NCBI RefSeq assembly: GCF_012931685.1
Contig: NZ_JABANC010000010.1
Coordinates: forward strand, 1 to 47,882
Length of the DNA stretch: 47,882 nucleotides
Reading direction: 5' to 3'
Source: Hanstruepera ponticola
GTDB lineage: Bacteria; Bacteroidota; Bacteroidia; Flavobacteriales; Flavobacteriaceae
Each line of letters opens with the position of its first letter. Positions within the stretch are counted from its first letter, which is position 1. The position numbers were made by a program, and so were the translations under genes. This document shows positions 17,458-23,194 of the stretch, in pieces. The notes beneath the pieces are model-generated. The model made no database searches, was not told where the DNA came from, and worked only from the letters and a program-made list of their open reading frames with translations.

Positions 17458-18044
17458 TGTTAAATAATAACCTAAATAATTACCATATCATTCTAGCTTC
17501 TGGGTCACCAAGAAGACAACAGTTTTTTAAAGATTTAAACATCCCTTTTGAAATTAGGTTAAAACCCGTAAAAGAAGAATTCCCAGATAGACTGAATCAT
17601 TTTGAAATAAGTGATTACTTGGCTCAATTGAAAGCACTGCCTTTTAAAGAAGAATTAAAAAGCAATGATATCTTGATTACAAGCGACACCATTGTTTGGC
17701 ATAACAACAAAGCTTTAGGGAAACCAAATACAGAAGAAGAAGCCTTCCAAATGATTCAATCATTAAGTAACAACACACACGAAGTCATCACATCGGTATG
17801 CTTCACAACACCTACAATACAAAAAACAGTCAACGCCATCACCAAAGTAACTTTTAAAAAGTTAAATGATTCAGAAATAAATCATTACATAAGTTTATTT
17901 AAACCTTTTGATAAGGCTGGAGCCTACGGTATTCAAGAGTGGATTGGACAAATAGGTATCACTAAAATTGAAGGCTCATACTTCAATGTAGTCGGACTAC
18001 CAACACACCTTGTATATGAAACACTCAATTCATTAGTTTCCTAA
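17457..18044 (+). CDS. maf: Maf-like nucleotide pyrophosphatase
   Basis: 195 residues. Maf hallmarks are LASGSPRR (about residue 13), the ITSDTIVWHNNKALGKP block with the catalytic Asp, and the KAGAYGIQEWIG-x-IEGSYFNVVGLP region. Maf proteins hydrolyse non-canonical or canonical NTPs (dTTP/UTP in the YhdE group, m7GTP or pseudo-UTP in others) and are linked to cell-division arrest or nucleotide house-cleaning. The ATG overlaps the UbiA stop. Last gene of the operon; repeat-derived sequence follows. Confidence 0.93.
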   Translation: MLNNNLNNYHIILASGSPRRQQFFKDLNIPFEIRLKPVKEEFPDRLNHFEISDYLAQLKALPFKEELKSNDILITSDTIVWHNNKALGKPNTEEEAFQMIQSLSNNTHEVITSVCFTTPTIQKTVNAITKVTFKKLNDSEINHYISLFKPFDKAGAYGIQEWIGQIGITKIEGSYFNVVGLPTHLVYETLNSLVS

Positions 18045-18085
18045 TACCATCTATACATCTAAAGCCAATAGAATAGATACTTCCA

Positions 18086-18185
18086 TGGTCATACTGGATT
18101 CGCTTCAGTATCAAAATGCCAAAATAGTCGTCACTTCGAGTGATTGCCGAAGTATGAGAAAATAGCATTGAGAAGCAACCCCATT
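18086..18185 (+). repeat. Dispersed hairpin repeat, copy 1 (within the 18045-18361 intergenic stretch)
   Basis: Hairpin 1 is ATACTG (18091-18096) with CAGTAT (18106-18111). Hairpin 2 has CTTCGAG at 18135 and TTGAGAAG near 18168; its central stem (ATTGCC against GAAAAT) is partly mispaired, so this copy looks decayed. Related copies are at 20003, 20333 and 21636. The rest of 18045-18361 shows no gene; an apparent 77-codon frame across it on the minus strand is only the repeat read through. Confidence 0.75.
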
Positions 18186-18361
18186 CTGTAAATGCAAGAA
18201 TAGGCACTATAAAGATAAAATTCATGCTTACATCAGTAACAGGCTTTTTGGTTCGCATTCAGTATCACAAAAACGAATATACAATGCATAAAAAACCCAA
18301 AAGAACTTAACACATATACATTTCTATACTATCTTTACACTCAAAATAAAGAACACAAATT

Positions 18362-18892
18362 ATGTTTTTTGAGAAGTACCAATCAGAATTAATCATCAGC
18401 GCCTTTTTATTGGTTTTATTATTTGTGGTTCGCATCATTGCAAACACCTTAATAAAAAAACTAGGGAGAAAATCGGGTATTAATGATGCACGTATTCAGT
18501 TAATTTGTCGCTATACTACAGTCACAATTTTTGGACTCTGGATTTTATTTGAAGCCATTATTTTTGGTGCAGAATTCAAGGATTTAGCTTTAGTGTTTTC
18601 TTCGGTATTTGCAGTAATAGGCATTGCGCTTTTTGCTATTTGGTCTATTCTCAGCAATATCACTTCTGGTATTATCATGTTTTTCTCTTTCCCCTATAAA
18701 GTAGGTGACAAAATTCAAATACATGATAAAGATTTTCCTATTGAAGCCATTATTGAAGATATTGGTGCCTTTCAACTACATTTAAGGCAAGATAATGGTG
18801 ATTTAGTTACCTATCCCAACAACTTAATTTTACAAAAGGCGGTAACACTTGTTCAAAAAGATGCTATTGATGAAGGCTCTGATGCCGTTTAG
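18362..18892 (+). CDS. Short MscS-family mechanosensitive channel protein
   Basis: 176 residues, short for MscS. Three TM segments are followed by the pore helix and start of the beta domain: SSVFAVIGIALFAIWSILSN, then ITSGIIMFFSFPYKVGDKI and a short Sm-like domain (IIEDIGAFQLHLRQDNGDLVTYPNN). The C-terminal vestibule domain of full-length MscS is missing, as in other minimal family members. Probably an osmotic-release channel. It is followed after 29 bp by corA on the same strand, so the two may share a transcript. Confidence 0.88.
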   Translation: MFFEKYQSELIISAFLLVLLFVVRIIANTLIKKLGRKSGINDARIQLICRYTTVTIFGLWILFEAIIFGAEFKDLALVFSSVFAVIGIALFAIWSILSNITSGIIMFFSFPYKVGDKIQIHDKDFPIEAIIEDIGAFQLHLRQDNGDLVTYPNNLILQKAVTLVQKDAIDEGSDAV

Positions 18893-18921
18893 TTAAAAAA
18901 TTTATTGTAAATTTCTGTTCT

Positions 18922-19989
18922 ATGGGTAAAAAAAGAACCAGTAAATATAAAAAGCACGTTGGTCAGGTTCCAGGAACCATGGTGTACACCGGCGACAAGA
19001 CTTCACAAAAACTCTTTATAGAATCCTTTGATTACAATAGCGAATTTGTTCATGAACAGGAACATTTTGATATAGACGAAATTTTAAAATTCAAAACCAC
19101 AGACACCATAACTTGGATCAATATCAATGGTCTTAATTATATTGACGAAATCCAACGCATTGGTGAATTCTACAACCTTCACAATCTGATTTTAGAAGAT
19201 ATTGTAAACACTTCACAAAGACCCAAAATAGATGAGTATGACGATTATATTTTTGTCGTCTTAAAAATGCTCTATTATGATACCGATGAAAATATTGTTG
19301 CCGAACAAGTAAGCTTTGTGCTAGGCGATAATTACGTGCTCACCTTTCAGGAATCAGAAGGCGATGTATTTGATTCTGTTAGAGATAGATTGCGCTTCGC
19401 CAAAGGGCGAATTCGGGGTCTGGGATCAGACCACTTACTCTATGCTCTAATTGATGCCGTGGTGGACCATTACTTTATTGTCAATGAAACCATGGGTAAT
19501 AAAGTAGAAGATCTTGAAGACCTGCTTTTTAGCGGCATAATAAAAGAAAATCTAAACAAACAAGTACTGGAACTTAAAAAAGAATTACTCAAAGTACGTC
19601 GTGTTATTTTTCCACTGCGCGAAATCATAAGTCGTATTGAAAAAAGTGACCACAAACTCATTAAACCAAGAACCATTCAGTTCTATCGTGATATTTATGA
19701 CCATACCATTCAGCTTTCAGATACCATTGATATTTACCGCGAGATGATATTCAGTTTAATGGATATGTACATGACCTCCATAAGCAACAAAATGAACGAA
19801 GTCATGAAAGTCTTGACCATCATGGCAACCATATTCATCCCACTCACGTTTATTGCGGGCATCTACGGTATGAATTTTGACCACATGCCAGAACTCCATT
19901 ATCAATACAGTTACTATATTCTTTGGGCTGTTATGATTGTAGTCTTTATAGGCATGCTCTACTATTTCAAAAGAAAGAAGTGGCTTTAA
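18922..19989 (+). CDS. corA: CorA magnesium/cobalt transporter
   Basis: 355 residues, the size of the bacterial CorA pentamer subunit. The signature GMN is present at the end of TM1 (IYGMNFDHMPEL), preceded by KVLTIMATIFIPLTFIAGIYG; TM2 is YYILWAVMIVVFIGMLYYF, ending with a basic KRKKWL tail. The long N-terminal cytosolic funnel has TSQRPKIDEYDDYIFVVLKML. It imports Mg2+ (and Co2+/Ni2+). Single gene or second in an operon with the MscS-like gene. Confidence 0.95.
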   Translation: MGKKRTSKYKKHVGQVPGTMVYTGDKTSQKLFIESFDYNSEFVHEQEHFDIDEILKFKTTDTITWININGLNYIDEIQRIGEFYNLHNLILEDIVNTSQRPKIDEYDDYIFVVLKMLYYDTDENIVAEQVSFVLGDNYVLTFQESEGDVFDSVRDRLRFAKGRIRGLGSDHLLYALIDAVVDHYFIVNETMGNKVEDLEDLLFSGIIKENLNKQVLELKKELLKVRRVIFPLREIISRIEKSDHKLIKPRTIQFYRDIYDHTIQLSDTIDIYREMIFSLMDMYMTSISNKMNEVMKVLTIMATIFIPLTFIAGIYGMNFDHMPELHYQYSYYILWAVMIVVFIGMLYYFKRKKWL

Positions 19990-20002
19990 AATAATCCTTT
20001 TG

Positions 20003-20125
20003 TCATGCTGAATTCATTGCAGCATCTATTATAGCACTTCAAACTCGTCACTTCGAGTGATTTTCGAAGTATGAGAAAATAGTATCGAGAAGTAACCCCT
20101 TTCAGGCAACGCCAGAATACACTGT
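20003..20125 (+). repeat. Dispersed hairpin repeat, copy 2
   Basis: Hairpin 1: ATGCTG (20005-20010) with CAGCAT (20020-20025). Hairpin 2: CTTCGAG (20051) to TATCGAGAAG (20083-20092), with an inner stem ATTTTC/GAAAAT around a 9-nt loop. The inner stem differs from the other copies but is still self-complementary. Confidence 0.8.
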
Positions 20126-20243
20126 CGTAAGCATAAAGCACAAAAGCTTCGAGAACAAGAGCATCGCGACGCGAAGTTTTGAGCTTGGTTCACCACAGGT
20201 GAAATGCCTACCGACAGTAAAAGCACTTTTGGGTTCGCTTGCC

Positions 20244-20260
20244 TTGAGCCTGTCGAAAGG
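20244..20260 (+). repeat. Short dispersed repeat, copy a
   Basis: TTGAGCCTGTCGAAAGG; its near copy with one base change is at 21991-22007, where it is bracketed by ACTAAACC (21979) and GGTTTAGT (22006) as inverted arms. In this first block it lies before the large structured repeat; in the second block it lies after, so the blocks are mosaics. Confidence 0.7.
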
Positions 20261-20332
20261 TTTTGTGCCTAAAAAAGAACAAACAAAAACAAACTCTCTC
20301 TTTAGATAAAGAACAATGGCTAAAATACCTTT

Positions 20333-20602
20333 CGTCACTTCGAGTGATTGGCGAGGCACGAGCCAATCGTATCGAGAAGCATCCCCATTCTGGCAACACC
20401 AGAAAACCGCTACCGCAAATACGGCATACTTTTTTGGTGCGTAGCAAAATCAAGCCTTGTATAGCCTTGGGCAGAGGAGCATTGCCTAGCGCAGCGGTTG
20501 CAATGCGCATGACAATACAAGGGCGACAGATTTTCAAGTACCAAAAAATAAGCCTAGACCTTTTTGGTTCTTTTTACGGCAATGGTAAAAAGAACAGTAT
20601 AA
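20333..20602 (+). repeat. Large nested-hairpin repeat, copy A
   Basis: Starts with a hairpin-2 unit (CTTCGAG 20338; stem GATTGGC/GCCAATC at 20346-20368; TCGAGAAG 20372). A long imperfect palindrome follows: TTTTTTGGT (20430) with ACCAAAAAA (20540), AAAATC (20446) with GATTTT (20529), CCTTGTAT (20455) with ATACAAGG (20515), and GCATTGC (20479) with GCAATGC (20500). It ends in GTTCTTTTTAC (20567) paired with GTAAAAAGAAC (20585) around 7 nt. Together with copy 2 it accounts for much of the 720-bp gap 19990-20709; I see no gene in the gap, and the open frames across it follow the repeats. Confidence 0.85.
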
Positions 20603-20709
20603 AAACAAAAAACAACTGATCGCTGTTTTAGAAGGAGAGTTAGAAATCAACAGAAAACTTTTAGCTTAAAATTCATCTGTCAACTGTTATACATCACCCG
20701 TCATCACCC

Positions 20710-21603
20710 CTACCGTTTCAAAACCCTAAAAGTCTCAACCCGTTCCCCAACAAAAACCCGAACCAAATATAGCCCCGACTCAAACCCACTCATACCAACA
20801 ACATCATTTAAAGCACCAGTTTCAGGCACAGAAGTATACACCCGTTGCCCCAATAAATCATAAATAGTAACAGACGTTATAGGTTTTTTAGCCCTAACCC
20901 GCAACACATCCTCAACAGGATTGGGATAAACCTGCACAACATCCAAACCAAACTCCCCAACACCAAGCGTACACACTTCCACCTGCTCAAAGGCATCAGC
21001 ACCGTATGTTTCTATCAACCCACCTTGGAAGGTCAAGGTCGCACGATGGTTAAAACCTCCATCAACTAAGTATGGGGTTATAAACAAAACATAGCGTTCC
21101 CCGGCATTTACGGTAATATAGGGCAAAAATCCACTTATACCAGTACCATCCCCTCCCATAATGGGGTGTACACCAATACCCGTATAGGCATCAACAGAAT
21201 TACCAGGATTGTTGGTATTACATACCACTTGGTAATCCATATTGTGCAAATCTGTACAATCGGGGTTGTTACCAAACATTATATACTCCCAATCCTCTTC
21301 TATTTCTGGTAAGATATAAAACCCAAACTCACCCGTATATTTGGGTGTAAAGGTAAACCAAGCAGAACTGGATTCAAACATAGTAAAACTAGTATTGGAT
21401 TGACAAAAAATCCCTAACTCCCCATACGCATCATCTATAGACCCAGGTCCATTTACCTCAAAATAATAACTCTGGCTGGCATCACAAATGGTATAGGCGT
21501 CTGGGCAATCAGCCTCCGCTGTTATCTGTGCCTGTACTTCAAATGTCATAAACAAAACACAAACTATATAAAAAACACGTACAATGGGCTTACTTAATTT
21601 CAT
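20710..21603 (-). CDS. Secreted protein with T9SS sorting domain, unusual codon use
   Basis: 297 residues with a signal peptide (VFYIVCVLFMTFEVQAQ). The N-terminal part (about 25-200) starts with a CPDAYTICDASQSYYFEVNG block and SSAWFTFTPKYTG, a beta-sandwich common in flavobacterial surface proteins. The last ~75 residues are a type A sorting domain (VQVYPNPVEDVLRVRA, IYDLLGQRVY, GLYLVRVFVGERVETFRVLKR in pieces), so it is delivered by the type IX system. Function of the passenger is unknown. Codons such as GGG and CGG are frequent near its 3' end, unlike neighbours. It is bracketed by direct copies of the nested-hairpin repeat. Confidence 0.85.
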   Translation of the reverse strand: MKLSKPIVRVFYIVCVLFMTFEVQAQITAEADCPDAYTICDASQSYYFEVNGPGSIDDAYGELGIFCQSNTSFTMFESSSAWFTFTPKYTGEFGFYILPEIEEDWEYIMFGNNPDCTDLHNMDYQVVCNTNNPGNSVDAYTGIGVHPIMGGDGTGISGFLPYITVNAGERYVLFITPYLVDGGFNHRATLTFQGGLIETYGADAFEQVEVCTLGVGEFGLDVVQVYPNPVEDVLRVRAKKPITSVTIYDLLGQRVYTSVPETGALNDVVGMSGFESGLYLVRVFVGERVETFRVLKR

Positions 21604-21635
21604 ATTCTAAATATATAATTTTATTTATTCCCTTT

Positions 21636-21955
21636 TTCATGCTCAATCCATTTCAGCATCTATTATAACACTTCAACCTCGTCTCTTCGAGTGTTACGAC
21701 CTTTAGCGTCGGAATGTATCGAGAAGCAACCCCATTCTAGCAACGCCAGAACAAACCACTGTAAGTTAAGTACGGCATACTTTTTTGGTGCTTAGCAAAA
21801 TCAAGACCTTGTATAGCGTTGGGCAGGGGAGCATTGCCTAGCGTAGCGGTTGCAATGCGCATGACAATACAAGGGCGACAGATTTTCAAGTACTAAAAAA
21901 TAAGCCTAGACCTTTTTGGTTCTTTTTACGGCAATGATAAAAAGAACAGTATAAA
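21636..21955 (+). repeat. Composite repeat: hairpin repeat copy 3 plus nested-hairpin repeat copy B
   Basis: Hairpin 1 is ATGCT (21639) with AGCAT (21655). Hairpin 2 runs from CTTCGA (21685) to TATCGAGAAG (21717-21726) with a third inner stem version (CGAC/GTCG). The nested palindrome follows at 21781-21900 with CCTTGTAT (21807), ATACAAGG (21867), GCATTGC (21831) and GCAATGC (21852). The outer arm ACTAAAAAA (21892) pairs with TTTTTTGGT (21781) through one G-T wobble. Same orientation as copy A. With the 21979-22013 hairpin it fills most of the gap 21604-22072. Confidence 0.85.
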
Positions 21956-21978
21956 CAACCTCTGCCTTGAGCTGTCAC

Positions 21979-22013
21979 ACTAAACCTGTCTTGAGCTTGT
22001 CGAAAGGTTTAGT
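21979..22013 (+). repeat. Hairpin around short dispersed repeat, copy b
   Basis: ACTAAACC (21979-21986) pairs with GGTTTAGT (22006-22013); between them lies TTGAGCTTGTCGAAAGG (21991-22007), a one-base variant of the copy at 20244. Confidence 0.65.
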
Positions 22014-22072
22014 CCTTCAAAAATGAACAAATGAAAATTTAAACCTTTTTAAGGCAATAGTAAAAGAGAAAG

Positions 22073-22831
22073 CTAAAAACCTAAAAAACACTCTAAAACC
22101 CTAATCCCAACCCCATCCTTCGCATTCAAAACATACAACACCCCATCAACCTCTTGGTAAAACCGCACACCCAACACCGCAAGAAATGTCCCAGAAGAAA
22201 CAGGCATGCTATTTGGCACTAAAGACACCGTAGTACCCATAAAATCCAAATCCAATATTAACGAATCCGCAAGATGCAAATCGTAATCCAACGTATCAAA
22301 ATCCATATCCAAAACGCCATAAGTAAGCCCAATATGGGTAGCACCAGATATAAACCCAACACGGGTAATATCAAATTCAGAAATAGTCAGTTCAAAAGTA
22401 CTCGCATCAACAGTATATTTAAAAGGCAGAACCCCACGCACATCACAGTCAGGCGTATAATCAAACCGTTTAAACAGTGCTAGCCCATTGCTCTGGGCAA
22501 CGCCATTACCAACACAACGTTCACCACGTTTGTTAATAGTATCCAAATCCTTCAATTGCGTAAACAAGCCCATCAACCTACTATGAAAAAACGTAAACTT
22601 ATAGTTATTATAAAAAGGGCGCAAAGCCGTTCTAAAAGCTTTGTTCACCGCAGAACAATGACCAAATTCACTACTGTTCTCCCGTACCCGTTGCATACTG
22701 GCATGACTTTTTATAGCCTTGCCATTAAAACCACCACCAGCCTTTCTGGCAACCGGCTTACCATTCAAATAATAAAAATTAATCCCTCCAAGTGTCCCCA
22801 CCAAAGGAATTATACCTTGCTGCTTTGCCAT
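22073..22831 (-). CDS. Conserved protein of unknown function (MAKQQGI... type)
   Basis: 252 residues, no known domain recognised. The first 110 residues are basic and look like the conserved part: MAKQQGIIPLVGTLGGINFY, a Gly-rich KPVARKAGGGFNGKAIKS, SMQRVRENSSEFGHCSAVNKAFR, and DTINKRGERCVGNG. I recall similar N-termini in other flavobacterial hypothetical proteins, but I cannot name a function. The C-terminal part is beta-rich (FELTISEFDITRVGFISGA). No signal peptide or TM. It shares G-rich codon use (GGG, AGG) with the T9SS gene at 20710 and lies in the same repeat-rich island, upstream of it on the same strand; a link between the two is only inferred. Confidence 0.75.
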   Translation of the reverse strand: MAKQQGIIPLVGTLGGINFYYLNGKPVARKAGGGFNGKAIKSHASMQRVRENSSEFGHCSAVNKAFRTALRPFYNNYKFTFFHSRLMGLFTQLKDLDTINKRGERCVGNGVAQSNGLALFKRFDYTPDCDVRGVLPFKYTVDASTFELTISEFDITRVGFISGATHIGLTYGVLDMDFDTLDYDLHLADSLILDLDFMGTTVSLVPNSMPVSSGTFLAVLGVRFYQEVDGVLYVLNAKDGVGIRVLECFLGF

Positions 22832-22861
22832 AATATATTGTTTTAAATATTAATAACTTCC

Positions 22862-22945
22862 ATCACCCGTCTCCCGTCTTCCGCCATCAGTCACCCGTCT
22901 TCAGTCTTATGTCATCCATCATCCGTCCCCAATCACCTGTCTCCA
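22862..22945 (+). repeat. Degenerate CACCCGTCT-type tandem repeat
   Basis: A loose tandem array of ATCACCCGTCTCC, CAGTCACCCGTCTTC and ATCATCCGTCCCC variants with period about 7-15 bp. A fragment of the same kind occurs at 20692-20708. Together with the heptamer relic and the 11-bp array it fills the 363-bp gap before the PIG-L gene; no gene is seen there. Confidence 0.65.
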
Positions 22946-22959
22946 GCAATCACCCCTCT

Positions 22960-22988
22960 ACTAAACACCAAACACCAAACACCAACAA
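22960..22988 (+). repeat. Heptamer repeat relic (ACTAAAC/ACCAAAC)
   Basis: Four units (actaaac, accaaac, accaaac, accaaca) of the family that forms the long tract at 16423-16538. Confidence 0.75.
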
Positions 22989-23012
22989 CTAATATACAAA
23001 AAATTAAAATTT

Positions 23013-23067
23013 AGGTTATAGCGTGGTTATAGCATGCTTATAATAAGATTATAACAAGGTTATAACG
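23013..23067 (+). repeat. Five 11-bp tandem repeats upstream of the PIG-L operon
   Basis: AGGTTATAGCG, TGGTTATAGCA, TGCTTATAATA, AGATTATAACA, AGGTTATAACG: five consecutive 11-bp units with an invariant TTATA core. The period is close to one DNA helical turn, so the cores face the same side of the helix, as in cooperative protein-binding or curved regions. It lies about 100 bp before the -7 box of the downstream operon. Confidence 0.75.
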
Positions 23068-23165
23068 TCATAAATCAATACCTAATATAAGTCAAATAGC
23101 ATCCTACTAAAAGTAACAACCGTTAAAGAAACTTTAAAACCCAACACATCCCTGTTTTACTTTAT

Positions 23166-23173
23166 TATATTTG
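23166..23173 (+). promoter_or_regulatory. -7 box of the PIG-L operon
   Basis: TATATTTG is a perfect TAnnTTTG, 21 nt before the ATG at 23195. The in-frame TTG at 23171 overlaps this box, which argues against a longer protein. No good -33 element is seen; activation through the 11-bp array is conceivable. Confidence 0.5.
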
Positions 23174-23194
23174 GCTGTAGCTAACCAGTTTATT

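Noticed and set aside
18025-18258. 77-codon frame on the minus strand after maf
   Set aside because: It is the dispersed repeat read through; its TEWGCFSMLFSHTSAITRSD-like text recurs in the frames across the other copies.
20102-20619. Four overlapping open frames on both strands between corA and the T9SS gene
   Set aside because: They follow the hairpin repeats in all frames, have no protein-like motifs or start signals, and parallel frames recur at the second repeat block.
20333-22013. Insertion sequence or transposon
   Set aside because: No transposase frame and no target-site duplication could be recognised around the repeats; kept as repeats only.
23171-23194. TTG start of the PIG-L gene
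   Set aside because: The TTG is part of the TATATTTG box; the ATG at 23195 begins a good signal peptide.
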